Below are positions 43,037-51,507 of a stretch of DNA of 64,000 bases, piece after piece. The stretch's first letter is position 1. Every line of letters starts with the position of its first letter. This DNA comes from Kofleriaceae bacterium (lineage in GTDB: Bacteria; Myxococcota_A; Polyangia; Haliangiales; Haliangiaceae): contig JAGPCO010000006.1 of the NCBI GenBank assembly GCA_018058095.1, positions 53,465 through 117,464 of the forward strand, given 5' to 3'. The translations under genes and the position numbers were made by a program. The notes under the pieces were generated by a model that did no database searches, had not been told where the DNA came from, and saw only the letters and a program-made list of their open reading frames with translations.

Positions 43037-43462
43037 ATGCGGACCCTCTCGATCACCTTCGCCCTCTCCTTCTCCGTGTTGACCGCAGCCGGCTTCGCCG
43101 CCATCGCGACCTCCGACGCGCTTGCCGGCCCGGCCGCCTCCACCCGCAGCATCGACGAGGCGCCGCTGCCGGCCGCGACCGGCGCCGAGTTGTTCGCCGC
43201 CAACTGTTCGACCTGCCACGGCGCCAGCGGCAACGGCGACGGCCCGGCTGCGCCCGGCCTCACGCCCAAGCCGCGCAAGCTGACCGACAAGGCCGTGATG
43301 TCCAAGCTGTCCGACGAGCAGATCGCGACGACCATTCGCAAGGGCGGCGTCGCGGTCGGCAAGAGCCCGCTCATGCCCGGCTTCGGTCACCTCGGCGAGC
43401 CCAACGTCGCCGCGCTGGTCGCCCACGTCCGCAGCCTGTGTGGCTGCAGCTTCGGCAAGTAG
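43037..43462 (+). CDS. Small periplasmic cytochrome c
   Basis: A 141-residue monoheme cytochrome. Cleavable signal (AFALSFSVLTAAGFAAIATSDALA), heme site NCSTCHGASGNGDGP, Met ligand in SPLMPGF, and a CGC near the end. AGGAG lies nine bases before the ATG. First gene of the sigma-54 operon; probably the soluble carrier for the larger cytochromes downstream. Confidence 0.93.
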   Translation: MRTLSITFALSFSVLTAAGFAAIATSDALAGPAASTRSIDEAPLPAATGAELFAANCSTCHGASGNGDGPAAPGLTPKPRKLTDKAVMSKLSDEQIATTIRKGGVAVGKSPLMPGFGHLGEPNVAALVAHVRSLCGCSFGK

Positions 43463-43489
43463 CCCACCACCGGCAACCGGGAGCCCGCA

Positions 43490-46400
43490 GTGCCACGACC
43501 CCTGCTGATCCGTTTCTGGCTCGTCGCCGCCACCCTCGGCGCGTTCGGCGCGCTCGCCCCTGGCGGGTGCGACTGCGACCACGAGCGCGCGGCCTGCACG
43601 CGCGACGGTGACTGCGCCGATCAGCAGGTCTGCTACACCGACCAACAGTGCGTGCCGCGCGATGTCGCGGTGCGGGCCGGCGGTGACGTCGGCGACGAGT
43701 GTGTGGTGCTCGGCGGCGAGGAGATCGGCTGCGACGACGGCCTGGTGTGCCGGATGGGCTACTGCGGCGACGGCGGCCCCGGCGGCGTCGACGCGCCGGT
43801 GGGTCCGGCGGTGTGCACCGAGGGCACGACCAGCAACCCGGCGCCGCTGTTCGGCGGCGTCACCAGCGCGACCGCCGACGGCGCCGACGCGGTCGTGCTG
43901 GTCTGGAGCCCGGCCGCCGACGACACCCTGCCGGAGGCCATCCGCTACAAGGTGTTCGTGGCCGGCACGCCCGATGGTCACGACTTCACGGCGCCGGTGG
44001 CCAGCGTGGTCGGGCTCACCACCTTCCGGGTCGAGGGCCTGACCACCGACGCCACCTATCACTTCGTGGTGCGGGCCGAGGACGAGGCCGGCCAGGTCGA
44101 GTGCAACACCAACGTCCAGAGCGCGACGCCGCGCCCGCTCGGCGCCTGCGTCAGCTACGCCGACAACATCAAGCCGATCCTCGACACCTACTGCACCAGC
44201 TGCCACCGCGGCGCCGGCGCGCCGCGCAACCTGCACCTCGATACCTATGCCGGCGTGCTCGCCGGCGGCCTGACCGGGACCGAGGTGGTGAGCTGCCAGG
44301 CCGAGGCCAGCCTGATCTTCCTCAAGGTGTCGATGGACAACCCGCCGGTCGGCCAGCGTATGCCACAGGGCGGGCCGTACCTGTCGACCTCTCAGATCGA
44401 GCTGTTCCGGCGCTGGATCGACGGCGGCGCGGTCGAGACCTGCGCCGGCTCCGGGCCGGCGTGTGACGACATGGTGGCGCCGACCTTCGCCGGGCTCACC
44501 AGCGCGACGTTGACCGGGGCCAGCACCGCCCGCCTGTGCTGGGGCGCCGGCAGCGACGACGTCACCGCGCCCGGGGCGCTGCTGTACGACCTGTACCAGG
44601 CCACCACGCCGGGTGGGCAGGGGTTCGCCAGCCCGCCGGTGCTGACCTCGGCCGCAGGCGCCACCTGCGCCGACGTCAGCGGCCTGACCCCAGCGCAGCA
44701 GTACTGCTGGGTCGCGCGCGCCCGCGACGGCGCCGGCAACCGCGACGGCAACACCGTCGAGCGCTGCCTGACCACGGCGGCCGCGACCTGCATCGACTAC
44801 GCGACGGTGATCCAGCCCATCTTCAACGCCGAGTGTACGCAGTGCCACGCGGGCGCCAGTCCGCCGCGCGGCCTGAGCCTGACCAGTCACGCCGGCGTCA
44901 TCGCCGGCGGCCAGACCGGCAACGAGGTGGTGGCGTGCCAGCCGACCTCGAGCTTGCTGTATCAGAAGGTCGCGCTCGCGACGCCGCCGGTCGGCGTTCG
45001 CATGCCGGCCGACGGTCCGCCCTACCTCACCACCGCGCAGATCGGCGCCATCGAGCAGTGGATCGCCGAGGGCGGGCGCGCCTCCTGCGCGGCGCCCGAC
45101 CCGTGCAGCGACGCCAGCCCGCCCACCTTCGCCGGCGTGACCAGCGCGACCTCCCTGAGCCCGACCTCGGTCCGGCTGTGCTGGGCCGCCGGGGCCGACA
45201 ACCTGACCCCGGCCAGTGGCCTCCTCTACGACGCCTACCTCGCCGCCAGCCCAGGAGGACAGAACTACACCGTCGGACCGCGCAAGACCAGTCCGGCCGG
45301 CGCGACCTGCGTGCAGATCGACGCGCTGCCGCCGGACAGCCAGCACTGCTGGGTCGTTCGAGCGCGCGATGGCGCCGGCAATCGCGACGGCAACACCGTC
45401 GAGCGCTGCGTCAGCACCCCGGCGGTCCCGGCCGGCTGCGTCGACTACGCGACGATGATCCAGCCGCTGCTCGACCACAACTGCACCCGCTGCCACGCCG
45501 GGGCCCGGCCGCCGCAGTGGCTCCGGCTCGACAACTACGACCACGTGCTGGCCGGCAGCGTGCGCCGCAACGAGGTCGTGGCCTGTAACCCTGGCGCCAG
45601 CCTGCTGGTCGACAAGATCTCGGCCAGCCCGAGCCTGGGCAAGCGCATGCCGTACGACGGCCCGCCGTACCTGACCGCGAGCCAGGAGGCCATGGTCGCG
45701 CAGTGGATCAGCACCGGGGCCCGCCGGGTCTGCTCCGAGCCGGTCGTGTGTGGCGACACCCAGGCGCCGTCGTTCGTCGGCGCCAGCTCCGCGGTGGCGA
45801 CCGATCCGACCACGATCCGGGTGTGCTGGCCACAGGCCAGCGACGCGGTCACACCGGCGGCGTCGCTGCGCTACGACGTGTACCAGGCGGCCAACCCGGG
45901 CGGGGAGAGCTACGCCCTGCCACCGCAGGACTCGGTGGTCGGCAGCCTGTGCACCGACGTCCGGGTCGGCCCGAGCTCGACCACCTGCTTCGTGGTGCGG
46001 GCGCGCGACCTGGCCGGCAACCGCAGCACCAACAACCTCGAGGTGTGCGCCAGCACCGCGGCCGCCGCCTGCGCGGTCGACTACGACGCGCTGGTCCAGC
46101 CCATCCTCACGGCTCGCTGCACCCACTGCCACCAAGGCGACCGCAGCTCGCCGCGGTTCCTCGACCTGCGCACCTACGGCGGTGTGCTGGCCGGCGGTAG
46201 CCTGCGCGACGCGGCCGACGCCTGTGACTGGGCCGGCAGCCTGCTCAACACCAAGACCGCGGCCGCGACCTGCGGCAACCGCATGCCGTTCGATGGGCCG
46301 CCCTGGCTGGCGGCGAGCGAGCGCTCCCTCCTCAAGTCGTGGATCGACGCTGGCGCGCGCCGGACCTGCACCGACGGCAACCCGTGTGGTGATAGCGCCG

Positions 46401-47008
46401 CACCGGCGTTCGCCGGCATCCGCAGCGCGACCGCGACGTCGCCGACCGAGACCGAGGTGTGCTGGAACGCGGCGACCGACGCCGGGACCGGGCCCGATGG
46501 GCTGGTGTACGAGATCTTCGATGGGCCGAGCGCGGCGGGTATCAACGTCGGGCGACCGGCGCCGTACGCCGCCGCCGGCGGCGCCACCTGCACCACCATC
46601 CCGGTGCCGACCGGGCAGGCCACGTGCTTCGTGGTGCGGGCGCGCGACCTGGCCGGCAACCGCGACGGCAACACGGTGGCTCGGTGCGCCACCCCGGGCG
46701 GCGCCTGCTTCGGCTACGACGACACCATCCAGCCGGTGTTCGACGCCCGCTGCGTGCACTGCCACAGCGGCGGCAACCCGCCACGTGGCATCCGCTGGGA
46801 CAGCTACGCTCACACCATCGGCAACGACGAGGTCGAGGCGTGTAACCCCGGTGGGTCCAAGCTCAACCGGGTGGTCGAGGACTGCGAGATGCCCTTCGAT
46901 ACCACCAGCGGCAGCTGCCGCGCGTGCCTGACCTCGACCCAGACCCGCCTGCTCCGGCAGTGGGTCGGCGGCGGGGCCGAGGCGTCCTGTCCCTGGGGAG
47001 GTTGCTGA
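43490..47008 (+). CDS. Pentaheme lipoprotein with alternating FN3-like and cytochrome c modules
   Basis: A 1172-residue protein with lipobox (FGALAPGGC) and a Cys-rich start (CTRDGDCADQQVCYTDQQC). Five CxxCH sites sit at C235, C449, C665, C877 and C1088, a period of about 213 residues. Each lies in a small domain ending in a conserved GxRMPxxGPPYLT-type Met region. Between them are FN3-like domains with SATxTxPTTxRVCW...YDVYQA...CFVVRARDLAGNRxxN. The repeats suggest an elongated electron wire on the cell surface. GTG start with CGGGAG upstream. I know no named family with this exact architecture; similar chains of FN3 and heme domains occur in metal-reducing bacteria. Confidence 0.88.
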   Translation: MPRPLLIRFWLVAATLGAFGALAPGGCDCDHERAACTRDGDCADQQVCYTDQQCVPRDVAVRAGGDVGDECVVLGGEEIGCDDGLVCRMGYCGDGGPGGVDAPVGPAVCTEGTTSNPAPLFGGVTSATADGADAVVLVWSPAADDTLPEAIRYKVFVAGTPDGHDFTAPVASVVGLTTFRVEGLTTDATYHFVVRAEDEAGQVECNTNVQSATPRPLGACVSYADNIKPILDTYCTSCHRGAGAPRNLHLDTYAGVLAGGLTGTEVVSCQAEASLIFLKVSMDNPPVGQRMPQGGPYLSTSQIELFRRWIDGGAVETCAGSGPACDDMVAPTFAGLTSATLTGASTARLCWGAGSDDVTAPGALLYDLYQATTPGGQGFASPPVLTSAAGATCADVSGLTPAQQYCWVARARDGAGNRDGNTVERCLTTAAATCIDYATVIQPIFNAECTQCHAGASPPRGLSLTSHAGVIAGGQTGNEVVACQPTSSLLYQKVALATPPVGVRMPADGPPYLTTAQIGAIEQWIAEGGRASCAAPDPCSDASPPTFAGVTSATSLSPTSVRLCWAAGADNLTPASGLLYDAYLAASPGGQNYTVGPRKTSPAGATCVQIDALPPDSQHCWVVRARDGAGNRDGNTVERCVSTPAVPAGCVDYATMIQPLLDHNCTRCHAGARPPQWLRLDNYDHVLAGSVRRNEVVACNPGASLLVDKISASPSLGKRMPYDGPPYLTASQEAMVAQWISTGARRVCSEPVVCGDTQAPSFVGASSAVATDPTTIRVCWPQASDAVTPAASLRYDVYQAANPGGESYALPPQDSVVGSLCTDVRVGPSSTTCFVVRARDLAGNRSTNNLEVCASTAAAACAVDYDALVQPILTARCTHCHQGDRSSPRFLDLRTYGGVLAGGSLRDAADACDWAGSLLNTKTAAATCGNRMPFDGPPWLAASERSLLKSWIDAGARRTCTDGNPCGDSAAPAFAGIRSATATSPTETEVCWNAATDAGTGPDGLVYEIFDGPSAAGINVGRPAPYAAAGGATCTTIPVPTGQATCFVVRARDLAGNRDGNTVARCATPGGACFGYDDTIQPVFDARCVHCHSGGNPPRGIRWDSYAHTIGNDEVEACNPGGSKLNRVVEDCEMPFDTTSGSCRACLTSTQTRLLRQWVGGGAEASCPWGGC

Positions 47009-47472
47009 TGTCGCGTACGCACCTGATCGTCGTGTCGCTCGCTGCCGCGCTCGTCGCCGCCGTGGTCGGCTCGTGTATCGACTTCGGCTACCGCGTGCCG
47101 CCGCCCGAGGCGGCCGACGCCAACCTGACGGCCCCGCCGGACGCCGACAGCAGCGGTTGCACTGAGGGCGCCGTCCCGCCGTCCGACACCGGCCCGCAGA
47201 TCGGCTTCGCCACCCTCGCGGTCGACCAGCCGGTCCTGGCGATCACCGCCGGCGCGGTCGTGACCTGGACCAACAACGACACGATGGTCCACACCGTCAC
47301 CGCCGGCGCCCCGGGCGCGCCGCTGCCGCTCGACCGCGGCGGCTTCGACAGCGGCGACCTGCCGCCCGCCGGCAAGTGGGCCTACCGGTTCTGCAGCGCG
47401 CGCACCGTCATTTACTACTGCAAGACCCACGCGGGGCAGATGAACAACTACCGGGTGGTGGTCGGGCCATGA
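47008..47472 (+). CDS. Cupredoxin (blue copper) lipoprotein
   Basis: A 154-residue protein with lipobox-like AAVVGSC. The type 1 copper ligands are the His in TMVHTVTAG and Cys-x2-His-x3-Met in YYCKTHAGQM, the plastocyanin/azurin pattern. A mobile or membrane-tethered electron carrier. The ATG overlaps the stop of the pentaheme gene. Confidence 0.92.
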   Translation: MSRTHLIVVSLAAALVAAVVGSCIDFGYRVPPPEAADANLTAPPDADSSGCTEGAVPPSDTGPQIGFATLAVDQPVLAITAGAVVTWTNNDTMVHTVTAGAPGAPLPLDRGGFDSGDLPPAGKWAYRFCSARTVIYYCKTHAGQMNNYRVVVGP

Positions 47473-48128
47473 CTGGACCGAACGCCGATGGCGAGCGCGA
47501 TCATCCGCGCCCGGTCGCCGCGGTCACCCCGCCAGGACGCCGCGCGTCGCGTACACGCGCGCTCGACTGGCGCAGCCCGTGGACCCTCCTGCTCGGCGTG
47601 TTCGCCGCGTTCCAGGCCGGGGTGATCTGCGCCCTGCTGTGGCGGTCGGGCGCCGGCCGCGACGCGGTGGTGCTCACCCCGCCGGCGCCGATCGCCACGG
47701 CCGCGCCGCCCGCCGCGCCGCCCGCGGGTGCCACGGCCACCGCGGCCGCCCCGGCCGCGAGCACGCCGCCCGGCGTGGTGGCGTCGCCTACCCCCGGCGC
47801 CCCTCCCACCGCGCCGGCGCGCAAGCCACCCCGTCCGCGTGGCGCGCCCGCGCCGGCCACGCCGCCGACCACCCCGACCGCCCCGTTCGACCCGGGCGCG
47901 GCGGATCGCCTCATCGAGGTCGAGATCGTCAGCGTGCCCGAGGGCGCCACGGTCCGGATCGCCGGCGCGGTGTGGGGCGTGACCCCGCTCGCGGCCTTCC
48001 TGCCGGCGAACGGGCCGGTCGCCATCCGGCTCGAGCTCGCCGGTCACGCCCCGGCCACGGCGACCTGGTCGCCCGGCTCGGGCAAGCGCGTGGTCCGCAC
48101 CACGCTTCGTTCCCTGGAGCAGCCATGA
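47469..48128 (+). CDS. Membrane-anchored PEGA-domain protein
   Basis: A 219-residue protein: one TM helix (about 36-58, WTLLLGVFAAFQAGVICALLW), a Pro/Ala-rich linker of about 75 residues, and a C-terminal PEGA domain (IEVEIVSVPEGATVRIAG, GVTPLAAFLPANGPVAIRLEL). PEGA domains sit in cell envelopes and often in kinases or transport complexes. Overlaps its neighbours on both sides. Confidence 0.82.
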   Translation: MTGPNADGERDHPRPVAAVTPPGRRASRTRALDWRSPWTLLLGVFAAFQAGVICALLWRSGAGRDAVVLTPPAPIATAAPPAAPPAGATATAAAPAASTPPGVVASPTPGAPPTAPARKPPRPRGAPAPATPPTTPTAPFDPGAADRLIEVEIVSVPEGATVRIAGAVWGVTPLAAFLPANGPVAIRLELAGHAPATATWSPGSGKRVVRTTLRSLEQP

Positions 48129-49426
48129 GCAGCCTCACCTCCGTGTCCGTCGGCGTCCTCGCCGCCGCCGCCGCCCTCGTCATCGCCAGCGCCGACGCCG
48201 GGGCGGTGCCGCGCTTCGCCGCCCGCAACGGCAACGAGTGTATCCAGTGCCACGTCAGCCCGGCCGGCGGCGGCATCCGCAACGCCTACGGCCGCAACGT
48301 GTTCGAGCGGGTCTGGCTGCCGCGCGGGCGCAAGCCGGCCGGCGACGCCTGGGTGGTGCGCCCACCGGCCACCGACGGCAGCGCGCCCGCCGACGGCAGC
48401 GCCGCCGCCGAAGAAGACGACGACGTGGTGTTCGACCCGGAGATCAACGAGTGGATGGTGCTCGGCGGCGACCTGCGCGCGGCCTACATCTTCATCCGGC
48501 CAGACGAGGGCGCCACGCCCGAGGCCGAGCCCGACGTGACCAGTTCGTTCTTCCTGATGCAGGCCGACCTGTACCACGCGATGACGCTCAACCGGCACGT
48601 GACCGCGGTGCTCGACGTCGGCGCCTACTCCGGCTTCGAGGCGTGGGGCCTGTATCACCTCAACGTCGAGCCGGCCACCTACGACCTGATGGTGCGCGTC
48701 GGCAAGTTCATGCCGGCCTTCGGCATCCGCGAGGTCGAGCACCAGCTGTTCACACGCGAGCGGATCGGCCTGGGCGCGACCGACCGCGACACCGGGGTCG
48801 AGGTCACGGCCTTCGCCGGCCCGGTCACCGCCGCCGTCGCGGTCCTCAACGGCACCCTCGGTGACACCGCGTTCGACACCCACGGCACCTCGCGCAAGGC
48901 CTTCGAGAAGGCGGTGGCGGCGCGCCTGAGCGCGCGGGCCGACCTCGGATGGATCCGCGGTCAGCTCGGCGCCTCGTTCTACTTCAACCAAGGCAGCAAC
49001 CAGGCCAGCCCGCTGCTGGCCGGCGCCATCCCGTCGGCGATGGCCGGCGCGGTCGGGCAAGGTGTCAACGAGGTGCGGGCCGGCGGCTTCCTCACGCTCA
49101 ACCTCGGTCGCTTCACCTACCTGGCCGACCTGGCCTGGGTCCGGGACAACTTCTACAGCGACCAGCTGCCGACGCTGCGCGGCTACGCCAGCTACCAGGA
49201 GCTGAGCATGCTGCCGACCCAGGGCGTCGACGTGGTCGGCACCCTCGAGTTCGCCGATCCCGACCTGGACCTGCTCGACAATCGCACCCTGCGGGCCGGG
49301 CTGGCCGTCGAGTTCTTCCCGTGGCCGTTCACCGAGCTGCGGGCCATGGTCCGCCGCACCTGGGACGAGGGCTCGGCCAGCGGCGACGCCTGGGACCTGG
49401 TCGTGTTCTCGCACCTGTTCATGTAG
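48125..49426 (+). CDS. Outer-membrane porin with an N-terminal heme site
   Basis: A 433-residue protein. A signal (VLAAAAALVIASADAGA) is followed by NGNECIQCHVSPAGGG, a single CxxCH. The rest is barrel-like, with strands such as MTLNRHVTAVLDVGAYSG, GGFLTLNLGRFTYLADLAWV and a C-terminal aromatic strand (DLVVFSHLFM). A porin carrying its own heme, beside a multiheme protein and a cupredoxin, suggests an electron conduit through the outer membrane. Overlaps the PEGA gene (ATGA). Confidence 0.83.
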   Translation: MSSLTSVSVGVLAAAAALVIASADAGAVPRFAARNGNECIQCHVSPAGGGIRNAYGRNVFERVWLPRGRKPAGDAWVVRPPATDGSAPADGSAAAEEDDDVVFDPEINEWMVLGGDLRAAYIFIRPDEGATPEAEPDVTSSFFLMQADLYHAMTLNRHVTAVLDVGAYSGFEAWGLYHLNVEPATYDLMVRVGKFMPAFGIREVEHQLFTRERIGLGATDRDTGVEVTAFAGPVTAAVAVLNGTLGDTAFDTHGTSRKAFEKAVAARLSARADLGWIRGQLGASFYFNQGSNQASPLLAGAIPSAMAGAVGQGVNEVRAGGFLTLNLGRFTYLADLAWVRDNFYSDQLPTLRGYASYQELSMLPTQGVDVVGTLEFADPDLDLLDNRTLRAGLAVEFFPWPFTELRAMVRRTWDEGSASGDAWDLVVFSHLFM

Positions 49427-49435
49427 GAGCGCCCC

Positions 49436-51043
49436 ATGTCGACCACTCATCCACGATCCGTGCAGCGACCGACCTGGCCGCTCGTCCTGCTCGCGCTGCC
49501 CCTGACCCTGGTGCCGCTGGCGGTGCGCGCCGGCGATGCGCCGGTCGATCCAGCCGCCACCGCCGCGCCCGCCGCGCCGGCCACCAGCGTGGTCGGGCGG
49601 GTCCGTTTCGCCGGCACCGCGCCGCCGCGTCGGGCCCTCGCCGTCGGTCATGACGCCCACCACTGCGGCAGCGAGGTGCTCGACGAGAGCCTCGTGGTCG
49701 CCGCCGACGGCGCCCTGGCCAACGCGGTCGTCGTGCTGCAGGGCGTGACCGGCGACGCGGGCGCGCCGGCCGGCACCGGGCCGGCCGCGTCACCCCGCCT
49801 CGATCAGCGCGGCTGCGCCTTCGCCCCGCACGTGCAGAGCGTCGGCCTCGGCGCCAGCCTGACCGTGCAATCGAGCGACCCGGTCCTGCACAACGTGCAC
49901 GCCTTCCTCGGCACGCGCACGGTGTTCAACCTGGCCATGCCGCTGCCGGGCCGGCCGGTGCAGCGGCCGCTCGACGAACCCGGCATCCTCCGCATCCGCT
50001 GCGACTCCGGCCACACCTGGATGAGCGCGTACGTCGCCGTGGTGCCGCACCGGTTCCACGCCGTCAGCGCCGTCGACGGCACGTTCCAGCTGCCGGCGGT
50101 GCCGCCCGGCACCTACAAGCTGCGGGCCTGGCACGAGCGCCTCGGTGCGGTCGAGCAGGCGGTGACGGTGACCGCCGAGGGCGACGCCCAGGTCAGCCTG
50201 ACCTTCAAGGCGCCCGACGACGCCGAGGCGCCGGCGCCGGCGCCGAGCGCGACCCCGCCGCTGCAGGACGCGCTGGCGGCGACCCGGACCGAGCTGCAGC
50301 AGCTCGAGGCGCGGCGGCGCGCCGACGAGCGCGGTCGGCTGGCGCGGGAGGGTCAGCCGCTGTTCGTGCGCTACTGCGCGACCTGCCACGGCCGGCGCGG
50401 CGACGGTGCCGGCACCTCGGTCCGCTTCACCACCACGCCGCCGCGCGACTTCACGCGCGGCACCTACAAGTTCCGCATGACCCCGGCCGGCTCGCCGCCC
50501 AGCCACGAGGATCTGGTGCGTACGATCTCGGTCGGCGTGCGGGGCACCCACATGCCGGCGTGGAAGGGCCGGCTTACTCGGACCCAGATCGAGACCCTGG
50601 CCCGGTACCTGACCACGCTGAGCGACGTGTTCTGGTCCGACACCCCGCCGGCGCCGGCGCTGGTGATTCCCCCCGAGCCGGCGTACGACCCGCAGTCGGT
50701 CGCGCGCGGCCAGGCCATCTACGGCCGGATGCAGTGCGCGACCTGTCACGGCGCCGGCGGCGGCGGCGACGGGCCGGCCGCCCGGGCCCTGCGCGACGAC
50801 TGGGGCCAGCCGATCCGTCCAGCCAACTTCCTCGCCGGCGCCATCAAGGGTGGCTGCTGTGGCGCGTCGATCTACCGCGCGGTGTCGACCGGCCTCGGCG
50901 GCACGCCGATGCCGTCGTTCGCCGGGGCGATGACCGAGGCCGAGCGCTGGGACCTGGCTCACTACGTGCTGTCGCTCGGCCGGAAGCGACCCGCGCTGGA
51001 CTACCTGTTGCGCGATCCGGCAGGAAGGACGACGACGCCATGA
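49436..51043 (+). CDS. Diheme cytochrome c with cupredoxin/carboxypeptidase-like N-terminus
   Basis: A 535-residue periplasmic protein: signal peptide, a cupredoxin-like region with SSDPVLHNVHAFLG and IRCDSGHTWMSAYVAV, a carboxypeptidase-regulatory-like beta domain (GTFQLPAVPPGTYKLRAW), a coiled linker, and two cytochrome c domains (C314-AT-CH and C434-AT-CH). It starts nine bases after the porin, behind AGGAGC. Its likely job is to feed the porin and pentaheme proteins. Confidence 0.88.
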   Translation: MSTTHPRSVQRPTWPLVLLALPLTLVPLAVRAGDAPVDPAATAAPAAPATSVVGRVRFAGTAPPRRALAVGHDAHHCGSEVLDESLVVAADGALANAVVVLQGVTGDAGAPAGTGPAASPRLDQRGCAFAPHVQSVGLGASLTVQSSDPVLHNVHAFLGTRTVFNLAMPLPGRPVQRPLDEPGILRIRCDSGHTWMSAYVAVVPHRFHAVSAVDGTFQLPAVPPGTYKLRAWHERLGAVEQAVTVTAEGDAQVSLTFKAPDDAEAPAPAPSATPPLQDALAATRTELQQLEARRRADERGRLAREGQPLFVRYCATCHGRRGDGAGTSVRFTTTPPRDFTRGTYKFRMTPAGSPPSHEDLVRTISVGVRGTHMPAWKGRLTRTQIETLARYLTTLSDVFWSDTPPAPALVIPPEPAYDPQSVARGQAIYGRMQCATCHGAGGGGDGPAARALRDDWGQPIRPANFLAGAIKGGCCGASIYRAVSTGLGGTPMPSFAGAMTEAERWDLAHYVLSLGRKRPALDYLLRDPAGRTTTP

Positions 51044-51507
51044 GATCGAACCAAGCGAGATCCACGGGCGGTGGCGCGGCGGGCCTGGTACTCGCGCTCA
51101 CGCTCGCCGCGGGCGCCTGCGCCGCCGGCGACACGCCGGCTGGTGGTGGGGCCGGCACCATCAGCGGGGAGGTGCGCTACGACGGCGCCGAGGTCGGCAC
51201 GCTGCGCGTGTCGGCCTTCACGCGCTTCCCACCCATCGGCGCACCGACGGCCGAGGTGGCGATCGACGCGCCGCGGTTCCCGCAGCCGTACCAGCTGTCC
51301 GGCCTGCCGCCGGGCCGCTACTTCGTGCTGGCCATCGTCGACGTCGATCCAGGCGACGGCGACCGCTACCGGCCGCGGGTCGACCCCGGTGGCGCGTTCG
51401 GTCGAAGCCTGAGCCCGGCCGCCATCACCGTCGAGCTGTCGGCGCCGCGGGACAGGGTCGACGTCGTGCTCGACCCACCACACCAGGGTTCGCCATGGGA
51501 CCGCTGA
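51040..51507 (+). CDS. Predicted lipoprotein with beta-sandwich domain
   Basis: A 155-residue protein: lipobox (LTLAAGACAAG), then a single beta-sandwich (GTISGEVRYDGAEVGTLRVSA, YQLSGLPPGRYFVLAIVDVD) like carboxypeptidase-regulatory folds. Overlaps the diheme gene and is overlapped by the kinase gene. Function unknown. Confidence 0.72.
   Translation: MRSNQARSTGGGAAGLVLALTLAAGACAAGDTPAGGGAGTISGEVRYDGAEVGTLRVSAFTRFPPIGAPTAEVAIDAPRFPQPYQLSGLPPGRYFVLAIVDVDPGDGDRYRPRVDPGGAFGRSLSPAAITVELSAPRDRVDVVLDPPHQGSPWDR

Noticed and set aside
42197..46813. A 1538-residue minus-strand open frame
   Set aside because: Only its last 239 residues (from 42916) are a real cytochrome gene. The rest is the GC3 shadow of the plus-strand pentaheme gene, with Gly/Ala/Arg-rich composition and no domains.
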